NCBI GenBank assembly: GCA_937896195.1
Contig: CALBNC010000050.1
Location: 1-36,724 of the forward strand
DNA: 36,724 nucleotides
Source of the DNA: an uncultured Gammaproteobacteria bacterium
Lineage (GTDB): Bacteria; Pseudomonadota; Gammaproteobacteria; PS1; Pseudothioglobaceae
Direction of reading: 5' to 3'
Of this stretch, positions 22,891 to 33,738 are shown in pieces. Under the pieces are notes generated by a model. It worked only from the letters and a program-made list of their open reading frames with translations. It had not been told where the DNA came from and searched no databases. The translations under genes were made by a program, and so were the position numbers. The stretch's first letter is position 1, and each line of letters starts with the position of its first letter.

Positions 22891-22997
22891 CATAGTTTAT
22901 GATGAGCAGCTAACATTTGCGAATCTTGTAATGCTGGAAAATGATGTTCAATGACAAAATCATCACTAAGTTTCAAAAAATCAAGCGCGATATTAGC
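22887..22997 (-). pseudogene. Possible 3' remnant of an unidentified gene downstream of gatB
   Basis: 36 sense codons after a [39 protein letters not shown]; no start codon or RBS; +1 frame relative to gatB. Confidence 0.35.
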
Positions 22998-24423
22998 CTA
23001 ACTTTTCTCTAAGTAGTTGGTTAATTAGTTTTGGGTTGGCCTTACCTTGTGAGGCTTTCATTGCTTGTCCTACAAAAAATCCTAAGATTTTTTCATTGCC
23101 GGACTTGAACTGCTCAACCTGAGGTGTATTATTAGCGATAATTTCATCAATAATTGCTTCAATTGCACCTGTATCAGTTACTTGTTTAAGGCCTTTAGAC
23201 TCAATAATAGCATCTGCAGAACCCTCACCATCCCACATAGCTTTAAAGACATCTTTAGCAATTTTTCCTGAGATGGTGTCATCACCAATACGTGCAATTA
23301 ATTGTGACAAGTTGTTTGCAGATATAGGTGAATTCTCAATATCCAGCTGATACTTATTAAGCGAAGCAGACAGCTCTCCCATCACCCAATTTGCACATAG
23401 CTTGGCATTTTTTTCATTATCTTTCAGCATAATTTCAAAATAATCAGCCAAAGATTTTTGTGATGTCAGTACATCTGCATCATATTCATTCAAGCCTAAT
23501 TCAGCTATAAAACGCGCTTTTTTCTCTACTGGAAGCTCAGGTAGGCTGGCCTTAATAGACTCTATTAGTTCATCAGTAATTTCGACGGGCAACAGATCAG
23601 GGTCTGGGAAATAACGATAATCATTAGCTTCTTCTTTAGAACGCATTGATCGCGTTTCATGCTTAACCGCATCATACAAACGGGTTTCCTGCACTATCTT
23701 GCCACCTTCTTCAAGAATATCTTGTTGACGTTCGATTTCTAGGTTGATGGCACGCTCTATAAATTTAAAAGAGTTGATATTTTTAAGCTCTGCTCGTGTA
23801 CCTAATTCTTCTTGGCCCATTGGACGAATGGAAACGTTTGCATCACAACGAAATGAACCTTCTTGCATGTTGCCATCGCAAATACCAATATATTGTACCA
23901 ATGCATGAATCTTTTTAGCATAAGCTACAGCCTCTTTAGCGCTGCGCATATCAGGCTCTGAAACAATCTCAAGCAGTGGCGTGCCAGCACGATTTAAATC
24001 TATTGCTGTGTACTCGTTAAACATGTCATGCACTGACTTACCCGCATCTTCTTCCAAATGAGCACGCGTCACGCCAATCACTTTGGTTTCATCACCTATT
24101 TTAATTTCAATTTCACCTTCACCAACAATCGGTAAATCCATTTGTGAAATTTGATAACCTTTTGGCAAGTCTGGATAGAAGTAGTTTTTTCTATCAAAAA
24201 TATTTCGCTGATTAATGTGCGCATTAACCGCTAAACCAAACTTAATTGCCTTATTGACAGCTTCCACATTTAATACAGGCAATACACCTGGTAAGCCTAA
24301 ATCAACTGCGCAAGCCTGAGAATTTGGCGCTTGACCAAACTTAGTAGAAGCCGATGAAAATATTTTTGATTTTGTGTTTAATTGTGCATGAATCTCTAAG
24401 CCAATGACTGTTTCCCATTCCAT
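22993..24423 (-). CDS. gatB: Asp-tRNA(Asn)/Glu-tRNA(Gln) amidotransferase subunit B
   Basis: 476 aa; [45 protein letters not shown]. Confidence 0.98.
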   Translation of the reverse strand: MEWETVIGLEIHAQLNTKSKIFSSASTKFGQAPNSQACAVDLGLPGVLPVLNVEAVNKAIKFGLAVNAHINQRNIFDRKNYFYPDLPKGYQISQMDLPIVGEGEIEIKIGDETKVIGVTRAHLEEDAGKSVHDMFNEYTAIDLNRAGTPLLEIVSEPDMRSAKEAVAYAKKIHALVQYIGICDGNMQEGSFRCDANVSIRPMGQEELGTRAELKNINSFKFIERAINLEIERQQDILEEGGKIVQETRLYDAVKHETRSMRSKEEANDYRYFPDPDLLPVEITDELIESIKASLPELPVEKKARFIAELGLNEYDADVLTSQKSLADYFEIMLKDNEKNAKLCANWVMGELSASLNKYQLDIENSPISANNLSQLIARIGDDTISGKIAKDVFKAMWDGEGSADAIIESKGLKQVTDTGAIEAIIDEIIANNTPQVEQFKSGNEKILGFFVGQAMKASQGKANPKLINQLLREKLG

Positions 24424-24424
24424 A

Positions 24425-25873
24425 CTAATCCTCCTGTGGCATTTGCTGATGCCAGTCAGTTTGTAGTTGGAACTGGTGTGCGATATTTAACAATTTAGAC
24501 TCAGACCAATAATTGCCAATCAGCTGTAAGCCAACTGGTAGTTTATTTGAAAATCCTGCTGGAATACTCATGGCTGGTAGGCCCGCTAAATTAGCACTTA
24601 GCGTATAAATATCGGCTAAATACATCGATACTGGATCTTTAACTGAACCTAAATCAAATGCAGTTGTTGGTGATACTGGACCCATAATCACATCAACATC
24701 ATGAAATGCTTTTTTAAAATCTTCGCTAATTAAATGGCGTGTTTTCTGTGCTTTTAAATAATAGGCATCATAATATCCAGCTGATAATGCGTAAGCACCA
24801 ATCATAATACGACGCTTAACTTCACTGCCAAAGCCCTCTGAGCGAGAGCGTGAATACAAATCTTCCAAATCTTTTGGGTTTTCACAGCGATATCCATAAC
24901 GCACGCCATCTAGGCGTGATAAGTTTGATGAACATTCACAAGGTGCAACAATATAGTAAGTGGGTATGGCATAAGCAGAATTAGGTAGTGATATCTCTTT
25001 TACCACAGCACCCATAGCTTCAAACTCTTTGATAGCATTCATTACTTGGCTAGCAACGTCATCATCCAAGCCTTCAGAGAAAAACTCTTTAGGTAGGCCA
25101 ATGGTTAGCCCTTTGATTGAATCATTTAAATTAGCCGTGTAATCAGGCACATCTTGTTCAGCTGAGGTTGAATCTTTTTCATCAAAACCAGCCATTGCAT
25201 TTAAAACAATAGCCGCATCTTGCGCTGTTTTTGTCATCGGTCCCGCTTGATCTAAACTAGAAGCGTAAGCAATCATCCCGTATCTTGAAACGCGCCCGTA
25301 AGTTGGTTTTAATCCTGTGATACCACACAAACTTGCTGGCTGGCGAATAGAGCCGCCTGTATCTGTTCCTGTCGCAAAACAGCTTAATCCGCCTGCTACA
25401 GCTGCTGCTGAACCGCCTGATGAGCCACCTGGGATTTTATTTGTGTCCCAGGGGTTTTTAACCGCACCATAAAAAGAACTTTCGTTGCTAGAGCCCATGG
25501 CAAATTCATCCATGTTCACTTTGCCCAGCATAACAGTATCAGCTTGATTTAGTTGATGTGAAACCGTTGCATCATAAGGTGAAATAAAGTTGTCTAGCAT
25601 TTTAGAGCCAGCTGAGGTTTTAACCCCTTTTGTACAAAATATATCTTTATGCGCGTAAGGGATACCTGTCAGAATATTACTAGTTCCAGCAGCAATCTTA
25701 TCATCTGCAGTTTGAGCTTGCTTCATGGCTAGCTCATCTGTTAGCGTAATAAAAGCATTCAAATCAGACTTTTTAATACGTTCTAAATAATGCTGAGTAA
25801 TTTCTACAGATGAAAATTCTTTGTCTTTTAGGCCTTGTGCAAGTTGCGCAATGGTTTTTGTATAGATACTCAT
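24425..25873 (-). CDS. gatA: Asp-tRNA(Asn)/Glu-tRNA(Gln) amidotransferase subunit A
   Basis: 482 aa; amidase signature [29 protein letters not shown]. Confidence 0.98.
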   Translation of the reverse strand: MSIYTKTIAQLAQGLKDKEFSSVEITQHYLERIKKSDLNAFITLTDELAMKQAQTADDKIAAGTSNILTGIPYAHKDIFCTKGVKTSAGSKMLDNFISPYDATVSHQLNQADTVMLGKVNMDEFAMGSSNESSFYGAVKNPWDTNKIPGGSSGGSAAAVAGGLSCFATGTDTGGSIRQPASLCGITGLKPTYGRVSRYGMIAYASSLDQAGPMTKTAQDAAIVLNAMAGFDEKDSTSAEQDVPDYTANLNDSIKGLTIGLPKEFFSEGLDDDVASQVMNAIKEFEAMGAVVKEISLPNSAYAIPTYYIVAPCECSSNLSRLDGVRYGYRCENPKDLEDLYSRSRSEGFGSEVKRRIMIGAYALSAGYYDAYYLKAQKTRHLISEDFKKAFHDVDVIMGPVSPTTAFDLGSVKDPVSMYLADIYTLSANLAGLPAMSIPAGFSNKLPVGLQLIGNYWSESKLLNIAHQFQLQTDWHQQMPQED

Positions 25874-25875
25874 AC

Positions 25876-26163
25876 TTATTCAATAACCGTTGGCACTAAA
25901 TAATGTTTATTGCCAATTTTTGGTGCAATTGATTGAAATAATTCTGAGTGATCCTCTTCTGTTACAACATCTGCACGCAGCCTTTGTGTCATGTGAAGTG
26001 GGTGAGCCATTGGCTCAATACCATCTGTTTCAATAGCGCCTAATTGCTCCGCTAAACCCAAAATAGCATTTAAGTCTTTAGTATTGTCTTTTAACTCAGT
26101 TTCACTTAGAGACAAGCGAGCCAAATAAGCAATTTGCGTTACTTCTTGCTCAGACAGGGACAT
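25876..26163 (-). CDS. gatC: Asp-tRNA(Asn)/Glu-tRNA(Gln) amidotransferase subunit C
   Basis: 95 aa; [26 protein letters not shown]; directly upstream of gatA. Confidence 0.95.
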   Translation of the reverse strand: MSLSEQEVTQIAYLARLSLSETELKDNTKDLNAILGLAEQLGAIETDGIEPMAHPLHMTQRLRADVVTEEDHSELFQSIAPKIGNKHYLVPTVIE

Positions 26164-26165
26164 AC

Positions 26166-26750
26166 TTATAACATTGGAATCTTGTTAAAGATTCTAAGTG
26201 GCTTAGAGAAAGAAGAGCGTAATATGTTTAAATCACGCTGCATCCACTGCATAGAAGTTTGCATATCTGTCATATTTTTGTTCATTTCTTCCATGTTAAT
26301 AAGCATTGGCTCTAATGAATCCATCTTTACACTAACACGTGTTAAATCAGCGGCAATAGAATCTAATGCATTAAGTTTAAATGCGATTACATCCATATTT
26401 TTATCAACCTTTGAAAAACTCTTTTGCATTTGAGCGACCGACGTTGTCATTTGACTAACATTATTTGAAAGTTTTTCAATACTACCCACCATAGATGACA
26501 TATTGCCAGCCATGTTTGGATCCATAGAATTAGCAAGGCGTGTCATGTCACTAGTGATTGAGTAAATAACAATAAAGAAACCCATGATAATTGCACTAAA
26601 AACAGCCAAAGCTGGCAAGAACATGCGTTCAAATTTTGTATCAGTCCGCTTATCTGCATTTTCAAGCATTTTTTCCAAATCAGAAATGCTTGAAGTAATC
26701 ATCACTTCATCGTCTTTGATTGGTTCTTTTTTTTGCTTACTATCTGTCAT
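26166..26750 (-). CDS. Hypothetical membrane-anchored coiled-coil protein
   Basis: 194 aa; one TM segment (FLPALAVFSAIIMGFFIVIYSI), then about 120 aa of Met-rich heptad-like repeats; 2-nt gap to gatC. Confidence 0.8.
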   Translation of the reverse strand: MTDSKQKKEPIKDDEVMITSSISDLEKMLENADKRTDTKFERMFLPALAVFSAIIMGFFIVIYSITSDMTRLANSMDPNMAGNMSSMVGSIEKLSNNVSQMTTSVAQMQKSFSKVDKNMDVIAFKLNALDSIAADLTRVSVKMDSLEPMLINMEEMNKNMTDMQTSMQWMQRDLNILRSSFSKPLRIFNKIPML

Positions 26751-26770
26751 TTACTACCCTTATATTGTGG

Positions 26771-27847
26771 TTAACAAAAATCCCCAATTACTTGATCTAG
26801 CCTCTCTTTTTGATACATATCACTGATGTATGATTCACCTAATTTTTTCATTAGAATGAGTCGAATATTGCCATCAATCACTTTCTTATCAACACTCATG
26901 GCTGACAAGAACTCAGAAGCGCTAATTTTACCGTCTACACTGATTGGTAAATTAGATTTTTCTAATAAATCTTGAATTTCAGATACCTCTTGGCTGGTTA
27001 AATCACCTTCTAGTTGTGATAATTTCGCCGCCATTAACATCCCCACAGAGATCGCCTCACCATGTAAAAATACACCATAGCCGAGTGTGTTTTCAATAGC
27101 ATGGCCAAAAGTATGGCCTAAATTTAATAAAGCTCTTTTACCAGATTCCAACTCATCTTGAGCAACGATATCAGCCTTATCTGTACAAGATTGATGTACT
27201 GCCTGAATGATTAAACCCTTGTCTCTATTCATTAAATTATGAATATTGTCTTGTAAAAATTTTAAAAAATCGCGATTACCTAATAATCCATATTTAATAA
27301 CCTCAGCCATGCCAGCTGCATATTGTCTATCATCTAAAGTATCAAGTGTATCAACATCGATCAGCACGCATTTTGGCTGATGAAATGCGCCAATCATGTT
27401 TTTCCCTAAAGCATGATTAACACCTGTTTTTCCACCGACACTAGAATCAACCTGAGAAAGTAAAGTAGTTGGAACTTGAATAAAATTTACACCGCGCTGA
27501 TAACTACTAGCAGCAAATCCTGTCATATCACCAACAACACCGCCACCTAAGGCGATTAGCGTACATGAGCGGTCAAAACGACTCTCCAATAAAGCATCAA
27601 AAATTAAATTTACCGTGCCCAGGGTTTTGTATTGCTCACCATCAGGCAAAACAACATCAGCCACTTTAAATGAGCCAAGTAATGATTTAATCTGCTCCAA
27701 ATAAAGAGGTGCAACTGTTGTATTAGTAACGATCATTACCTGCTTACCAGTAATATGTTTGGTGAGTAATTCTGCCTGAGACAATAGCGCCTGACCAATG
27801 TAAATCGGATAAGATTTAACGCCTAAATCAAGCTGTAGTGTCTTCAT
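26771..27847 (-). CDS. aroB: 3-dehydroquinate synthase
   Basis: 358 aa; DGEQYKTL, ALGGGVVGDMTGFAASSYQRGVNFIQVPTTLLSQVDSSVGGKTGVNH, LNLGHTFGHAIE. Confidence 0.98.
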   Translation of the reverse strand: MKTLQLDLGVKSYPIYIGQALLSQAELLTKHITGKQVMIVTNTTVAPLYLEQIKSLLGSFKVADVVLPDGEQYKTLGTVNLIFDALLESRFDRSCTLIALGGGVVGDMTGFAASSYQRGVNFIQVPTTLLSQVDSSVGGKTGVNHALGKNMIGAFHQPKCVLIDVDTLDTLDDRQYAAGMAEVIKYGLLGNRDFLKFLQDNIHNLMNRDKGLIIQAVHQSCTDKADIVAQDELESGKRALLNLGHTFGHAIENTLGYGVFLHGEAISVGMLMAAKLSQLEGDLTSQEVSEIQDLLEKSNLPISVDGKISASEFLSAMSVDKKVIDGNIRLILMKKLGESYISDMYQKERLDQVIGDFC

Positions 27848-30615
27848 TAGGCGTACTCTCGCTTTTCACCATCACCGGCAACATTCTCAATGCAACGGCC
27901 ACACAATTCAATATGCTCAGCATGCTGACCAACATCTTCGCGATGATGCCAACAGCGCACACATTTTTCATTTTCTGATTTACTCACTTTAATAAACACC
28001 CCTTCTAACGCCTCAATACATTCATCAGTTTTGTCAATCAATGGATGAATACGCGCATCTGAAGTAATAAACACAAAGCGAAGTTCATTGTCTAGCTGAT
28101 CTAAAGCTTGATAAGTTTTCTCATCACAATACAAATCAACTTGTGCATCTAACGACGAACCAATCGTTTTGTCGCTTCGCATGACTTCCATTTGCTTGCG
28201 AATGAATGGGTTAATGTTTCTAGCAGTATCGATGGCAATATTCTCATAGCCCACTGACAAGCCTTTATACCATTCGCTTAGAAAAATACTTTGTGATTTT
28301 TCATTAGGCATGTTTTGCCAAATTTCTTCAGCAGTGAATGACAACACAGGAGAAAGCCAGCGAACCATTGCCTCAAGAATATGATTAAGTGCTGTTTGAG
28401 CGCTTCGTCTTGCTCTAGAATCTTCTTGAGTAGTATATTGTCTGTCCTTGATGACATCCAGATAGAATCCACCCAAATCATTACTACAAAAATTCAGAAT
28501 AAGTTGCATAGCATTATGAAAATTATATTGCTCATAAGCTTTTAAAACTTGCACTTGTAGGTCTGCTGTTTTAGACACAATCCACTTATCTAAATCTAGC
28601 ATATTATCAAACTCAATCGCGTTTTGTGCCGGGCTAAAGCCACTAGTATTTGCCAACATAAAGCGCATGGTATTGCGAATACGTCGATAAGCATCAGCTG
28701 AACGATTTAAAATTTCATCAGATACAGTCATCTCACCGGTGTAGTCAGTAGAGGCAATCCATAAGCGCAAGATATCAGCACCTAAATTATTCACCACTTT
28801 TTGTGGACTCATAACATTGCCCAACGATTTGCTCATTTTCTTACCGTCTTTATCAACGGTAAATCCGTGGGTTAATACTTGTTTATAAGGCGCCTTGCCA
28901 TTGATTGCTACTGATGAAATAAGAGATGATTGGAACCAGCCTCGATGCTGATCAGAGCCTTCTAAATATAAATCAGCAACATCAGACAAGCCTGCTCTAG
29001 CTTTAAGAACAGCAAAATGACTCACGCCAGAATCAAACCAAACATCTAGTGTGTCAGTGGCTTTTTCATAATCCTGAGCATCAGTTCCCAATAAATCTTT
29101 GATATCTGTTTCAAACCAAGCTTCGATCCCCTCTTTTTCAATCATTGCTGAAATACTTACAAATAATGCTTGAGTATCTGGATGTAGTTGCCCTGTTTGT
29201 TTATGAGTAAACAATGTAATTGGAACACCCCAAAATCTTTGGCGAGAAATACACCAATCAGGGCGATTACTCACCATCAATTCGATACGCTTCTTGCCCC
29301 AATCTGGAATCCAGTCTACCTTTGGGATTTCTGCATTAACCGCATCTCTTAATCCGTTATCCTGCATAGAGATAAACCATTGTGGTGTTGCCCTAAAAAT
29401 AACTGGCGTCTTGTGGCGCCAGCAATGTGGGTATGAGTGTATCAATGGCGCATGTTTAACCAGTGTATTGGTTGACTTTAAAATTTCAATAACACTTGCG
29501 TTTGCTTTAAAAATAAATTGACCAGCTAATAGCTCTGTATCTTCAAAAAATATACCACGGCCATCAACTGGACAATTAACAGGTAAATCATATTGTTTAC
29601 CAACAATAAAATCCTCTTGTCCATGGGCTGGCGCGGTATGAACTGCACCAGTACCCGCATCGGTCGTTACATGGTCACCTAAAATAATTGGTACTTGCTT
29701 ATCATAAAACGGATGCTGTACTTGCAAACCTTCTAGATCACTACCGGTAAAAACCGTAGGAGCGATACTCGCTTTTAGCTCATAACGCGCTAAAGCATCT
29801 TGCGCTAAATCTTGTGCTAATAGTAAATACTCATCTCCAGTATCTGCTAATACATAACTCATTTCAGGGTGAAGAGCGACAGCCTCATTGGCAGGCAGTG
29901 TCCATGGTGTTGTGGTCCAGATAACAACAGAAACTGGCTTATCAACCTTAAAAATACTATTATCAATAATACGAAATTTAACATCAATAGCATCTGATTG
30001 CTTATCTTTGTATTCTACTTCAGCCTCTGCCAAAGCTGAACCACACTCCGTACACCAGTGCACAGGCTTATAGCCCTTAGACACATGCCCATTATCAACA
30101 ATCTTTCCTAGAGCGCGAACAATGTCTGCCTCGTATTGGAAGTCTTTGGTTAAATATGGATTATTCCAATCACCTAAAATACCCAAACGTTGGAAATCAA
30201 GCTTTTGTTTAGCTACTTGAACATCGGCATATTTTCGACATTCCGCTCTAAATGAATTGGCATCAATTTTTACCCCAGCCTTACCCTTCTTCTTTTCAAC
30301 GTTTAGCTCGATTGGTAAACCATGGCAATCCCAGCCTGGCACATAAGGCGCATCAAAGCCTGATAAAGACTTAGATTTAACAATAATATCTTTTAAAACT
30401 TTATTAACAGCATGGCCAATATGAATGTCACCATTGGCATATGGAGGGCCGTCATGTAATATAAATTGAGGCTTACCTTGATTGTGCGCACGAATTTGAC
30501 CATACAAATCATCGTCTTGCCATTTTTTAAGAAATCCACCTTCACGATTTGCAAGATTTGCCTTCATGGCAAACTTGGTGGCAGGTAGGTTTAAAGTAGG
30601 TTTGTAATCAGACAT
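27847..30615 (-). CDS. ileS: Isoleucyl-tRNA synthetase
   Basis: 922 aa; [32 protein letters not shown]-terminal zinc finger [12 protein letters not shown]...CGRC. Confidence 0.98.
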   Translation of the reverse strand: MSDYKPTLNLPATKFAMKANLANREGGFLKKWQDDDLYGQIRAHNQGKPQFILHDGPPYANGDIHIGHAVNKVLKDIIVKSKSLSGFDAPYVPGWDCHGLPIELNVEKKKGKAGVKIDANSFRAECRKYADVQVAKQKLDFQRLGILGDWNNPYLTKDFQYEADIVRALGKIVDNGHVSKGYKPVHWCTECGSALAEAEVEYKDKQSDAIDVKFRIIDNSIFKVDKPVSVVIWTTTPWTLPANEAVALHPEMSYVLADTGDEYLLLAQDLAQDALARYELKASIAPTVFTGSDLEGLQVQHPFYDKQVPIILGDHVTTDAGTGAVHTAPAHGQEDFIVGKQYDLPVNCPVDGRGIFFEDTELLAGQFIFKANASVIEILKSTNTLVKHAPLIHSYPHCWRHKTPVIFRATPQWFISMQDNGLRDAVNAEIPKVDWIPDWGKKRIELMVSNRPDWCISRQRFWGVPITLFTHKQTGQLHPDTQALFVSISAMIEKEGIEAWFETDIKDLLGTDAQDYEKATDTLDVWFDSGVSHFAVLKARAGLSDVADLYLEGSDQHRGWFQSSLISSVAINGKAPYKQVLTHGFTVDKDGKKMSKSLGNVMSPQKVVNNLGADILRLWIASTDYTGEMTVSDEILNRSADAYRRIRNTMRFMLANTSGFSPAQNAIEFDNMLDLDKWIVSKTADLQVQVLKAYEQYNFHNAMQLILNFCSNDLGGFYLDVIKDRQYTTQEDSRARRSAQTALNHILEAMVRWLSPVLSFTAEEIWQNMPNEKSQSIFLSEWYKGLSVGYENIAIDTARNINPFIRKQMEVMRSDKTIGSSLDAQVDLYCDEKTYQALDQLDNELRFVFITSDARIHPLIDKTDECIEALEGVFIKVSKSENEKCVRCWHHREDVGQHAEHIELCGRCIENVAGDGEKREYA

Positions 30616-30814
30616 GAATACTTAAAAGTTTGGAAACTAAAAAGCACCATTATACGTGATAGGCTTGGTTTTTTGAAAACGAAAATTAAGAGTTAAACGT
30701 GATATTTAGCTATTTTATCAATGACAAATAAAGCTTTAAAACAACCAATACGCCTGAAGATGGTGCAAAAATTGCCATCATTCTAAATATTTTGATTATC
30801 TCGGAATTGTGCCT

Positions 30815-30856
30815 AAGAAAATAACCTAGAATTAATCAAATTCTAGAGAGTTATTT
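30815..30856 (-). terminator. Hairpin directly after the 40-aa ORF
   Basis: CTAGAATT (30826-30833) / AATTCTAG (30839-30846), outer arm AATAAC (30820-30825) / GTTATT (30850-30855) with a 3-nt bulge; TTTCTT follows on the minus strand. Confidence 0.6.
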
Positions 30857-30973
30857 TCTAAAGATTTTAAATCGTCTACCAATAGCAAAAATAATAAAGC
30901 TAACAATTGCTAATGCAACCATTAATAGGCTCGTGTAAAACACTGTATCAGCGTTGAGTTCGTTCATAATCAT
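30851..30973 (-). CDS. Putative 40-aa single-pass membrane microprotein
   Basis: MIMNELNADTVFYTSLLMVALAIVSFIIFAIGRRFKIFRK*; AGGAG at 30981-30985 (minus strand), 7 nt from ATG; hydrophobic core then basic C-terminus; hairpin immediately downstream. Below the ORF track's length cutoff. Confidence 0.65.
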   Translation of the reverse strand: MIMNELNADTVFYTSLLMVALAIVSFIIFAIGRRFKIFRK

Positions 30974-31038
30974 TGTTGTTCTCCTGTTTTCTTTTTAACA
31001 ACAGAATTCTATCAACAATGTAGGAATAAATATTTGAC

Positions 31039-31067
31039 CTAGGTTAACTATTTAAATATTAACCTAG
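31039..31067. repeat. Near-perfect inverted repeat overlapping the rluB stop codon
   Basis: CTAGGTTAA...TTAACCTAG (9-bp arms) around an inner TATTTAAATA palindrome. Confidence 0.75.
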
Positions 31068-31792
31068 AGTCTGGCCGAATCAAGCAACAATCTAACCTGT
31101 CCAGGTTTTAAATAGTCGTATTCATTAGCTCTAAGATTTTCAGGCAGACGAATTTCACCATAACGAATACGGATTAAACGTGAAACTTTAAAGCCTAAAG
31201 ACTCCCAAAGCCTTCTAACTTCTCGCTTTCTACCTTCTTTAAGGACCACTTTATACCAGCGGTTTGCACCTTCACCACCGCCAACAGTTACTCTAATAAA
31301 TTTAGCAATTCCATCGTCTAACTCAATACCAGTGGTTAGCTGTTTAATATCTTCACTTTCCACTTGACCTAATACTCTAACAGCATATTCTCGATCAATC
31401 TCTGAACTTGGATGCATAAGTTTATTGGCTAAATCACCATTATTGGTAAACAACAACAAGCCAGAAGTATTAAGATCCAAACGACCCACCATAATCCATC
31501 TAGATTCTTTAGGTAGTAAGCTATAAACACTCTTACGACCTTCATCGTCTTTATTAGAGCAAATTACACCAGCTTGTTTATTAAGAATAAGCACTTTAGT
31601 TTCTTCTTCTTTATAGCGTTCAAGGTCAATGCTTCTACCATCAATTTTCACTTTATCGGTCACTTCACATTTGTCGCCAATTTGAGATGTCTTATTATTG
31701 ACCTCAATGCGTCCTTGCTCAATAAGTCTTTCAGCCCAGCGGCGTGAGCCATAGCCCGCCGTTGCAATTAGTTTTTGTAGTCTTTCAGCCAT
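31064..31792 (-). CDS. rluB: Pseudouridine synthase RluB family
   Basis: 242 aa; S4 domain AERLQKLIATAGYGSRRWAERLI, VGRLDLNTSGLLLFTNNGDLANKLMHPSSEIDREYAVRV, EGRKREVRRLWE. Confidence 0.93.
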   Translation of the reverse strand: MAERLQKLIATAGYGSRRWAERLIEQGRIEVNNKTSQIGDKCEVTDKVKIDGRSIDLERYKEEETKVLILNKQAGVICSNKDDEGRKSVYSLLPKESRWIMVGRLDLNTSGLLLFTNNGDLANKLMHPSSEIDREYAVRVLGQVESEDIKQLTTGIELDDGIAKFIRVTVGGGEGANRWYKVVLKEGRKREVRRLWESLGFKVSRLIRIRYGEIRLPENLRANEYDYLKPGQVRLLLDSARL

Positions 31793-31822
31793 AATAAATT
31801 TCTTGTAATTTGTTAGTTATAA

Positions 31823-33022
31823 TTAGTAAGTAATGCCCATTGAATCTCTCACTTCTTTCATGGTTTCCTTGGCGACGCCTCGTGCTTTTTGAGAACCTTC
31901 ATGAATAATTTGTTTAATTAAATCTGGATCTGCTTGATACTTAGCAATATTCTCTTGCATAGGCATAAGCTCAAGCTGAATCGCTTTAATGACCGGCTGT
32001 TTACATTCCACACAACCCATCTTAGCTTTCGTACAACCATCAACAACCCAATCGCGTGTTTGACTATCTGAATATATCTCATGCAGTTGCCAAACAGGGC
32101 ATTTATTCGGATCACCTGCATCAGTCAATTTAATACGCGCAGGATCTGTTGGCATGCGCCTAACTTTAGCCTCAATTTCTTCAGACTTATCTCTCAAAGA
32201 AATGGTATTACCATAAGACTTACTCATCTTTTGTCCATCTAAACCTGGCATTTTTGATGCTTTGGTGAGTAAAGATACCGGCTCAGGCAAAATAATTTTT
32301 CCAGTCCCTTCAATATACCCTGCTAAACGTTCAAGATCACCCAAGGTAATATTTTGCTGCTCTTGTAATAAAGCTTGAGCCTTGACCAAAGCCTCATCAT
32401 CACCCGTTTCTTGATAAGCCTTGCGCAATGAACGGAATAATTTAGCTTGTTTTTTGCCCATTTTGCCAATAGCGGCTTCGGCTTTTTCTTCAAAATCTAC
32501 TTCACGACCATAGATATGATTAAAGCGTCTTGCGACTTCACGAGTCAGCTCAATATGCGCAACCTGATCCTCGCCAACGGGCACCAAACCAGCTTTGTAC
32601 ATTAAGATATCCGCACTTTGCAATAAAGGATAACCCAAAAACCCATAGGTGCCTAAGTCTTTAGTTTTTAGCTTAAGTTGTTGATCTTTATAAGAAGGTA
32701 CGCGCTCAAGCCAGCTTAGCGGTGTGGTCATGGATAATAATAAATGCAACTCAGCATGCTCTGGTACTTTTGACTGAACAAAGATCGTTGCTGTATTTGG
32801 GTTAATGCCAGCTGCAAGCCAATCAACCACCATTTCTATGACATTTGCTTCAAGATCAATTTTGTCTGAATAATGTGTGGTAAATGCATGCCAATCAGCT
32901 ACAAAAAAGTAAGAATCATACTCATTTTGTAGCTCAAGCCAATTTTTTAATACACCGTGATAATGGCCCAAATGCAGCTGGCCTGTTGGTCGCATGCCGG
33001 ATAAAACTCGATTGTCTTGCAT
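31823..33022 (-). CDS. trpS: Tryptophanyl-tRNA synthetase
   Basis: 399 aa; SGMRPTGQLHLGHYHGVLKNW, GLDGQKMSKSYGNTI. Confidence 0.97.
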   Translation of the reverse strand: MQDNRVLSGMRPTGQLHLGHYHGVLKNWLELQNEYDSYFFVADWHAFTTHYSDKIDLEANVIEMVVDWLAAGINPNTATIFVQSKVPEHAELHLLLSMTTPLSWLERVPSYKDQQLKLKTKDLGTYGFLGYPLLQSADILMYKAGLVPVGEDQVAHIELTREVARRFNHIYGREVDFEEKAEAAIGKMGKKQAKLFRSLRKAYQETGDDEALVKAQALLQEQQNITLGDLERLAGYIEGTGKIILPEPVSLLTKASKMPGLDGQKMSKSYGNTISLRDKSEEIEAKVRRMPTDPARIKLTDAGDPNKCPVWQLHEIYSDSQTRDWVVDGCTKAKMGCVECKQPVIKAIQLELMPMQENIAKYQADPDLIKQIIHEGSQKARGVAKETMKEVRDSMGITY

Positions 33023-33051
33023 TGTTCTAGCGTTAAGTTAATTAACGCGCA

Positions 33052-33738
33052 TTATACCAAGCCTGCCCTTACTTGTGCGTAAAGCGCGAGCCCGTCTAGA
33101 ACTAAATTTGGTTTAATTTGAGTTTGCTGATTTAACCTAATCCCAATCATCTTGGCATCACCGCCTGTTAGGATAATTTGTAAATCACCATACTGATTCA
33201 GATAGTTGTTAATCTGCTCATTAATCACACTCATCAGCATCTGTGCTGTACCATATTCCCAGGCGTCTGTCGTGTTGTTAGCACTTTGACCCAACAACAA
33301 CTGCTTAGATTCACTAGAAAATTGCTTAAAACTACGACGTAAAACACCCAAGCCCGGCATAATTAACCCGCCTTTGTGTTTGCCATCAGCAAGCACTAAA
33401 TCAAACGTAAGTGCACTACCTGCATCAATAATAAGACGTGTTTGGTTAGGATACTGATCCATACTTGCAATCATCGCTAAAAAACGATCCACCCCTAATT
33501 CTTGGGGCGATTCATAGGCTGATATAAATTGCTGAAATGTTGATTCTGATTCAACAAATACTGTATTTTTCACGCTCTCTAAAACAGATCGATCCCCCAC
33601 ACAGCTTACAAAAGTTTGATCAGCTTTGGGTAGCAAATCAACACTAAAGTCTGAAATTAAAACAGAATTATAATCACCATTAAACAGCCATTTAATGGCT
33701 GTATTTCCAATATCTAAAAATAAATTAGACTTATACAA
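33052..33738 (-). CDS. coaX: Type III pantothenate kinase
   Basis: 228 aa; LFLDIGNTAIKW, GVDRFLAMIAS, LIIDAGSALTFDLV, GGLIMPGLG. Confidence 0.94.
   Translation of the reverse strand: MYKSNLFLDIGNTAIKWLFNGDYNSVLISDFSVDLLPKADQTFVSCVGDRSVLESVKNTVFVESESTFQQFISAYESPQELGVDRFLAMIASMDQYPNQTRLIIDAGSALTFDLVLADGKHKGGLIMPGLGVLRRSFKQFSSESKQLLLGQSANNTTDAWEYGTAQMLMSVINEQINNYLNQYGDLQIILTGGDAKMIGIRLNQQTQIKPNLVLDGLALYAQVRAGLV

Noticed and set aside
26134-26433. 99-aa plus-strand ORF across gatC/hypothetical boundary
   Set aside because: Antisense to the well-supported minus-strand operon; no RBS or motif.
31008-31031. Imperfect dyad around AGAATTCT upstream of the 40-aa ORF
   Set aside because: Only the central 8 bp is symmetric; outer matches are at chance level for AT-rich DNA.
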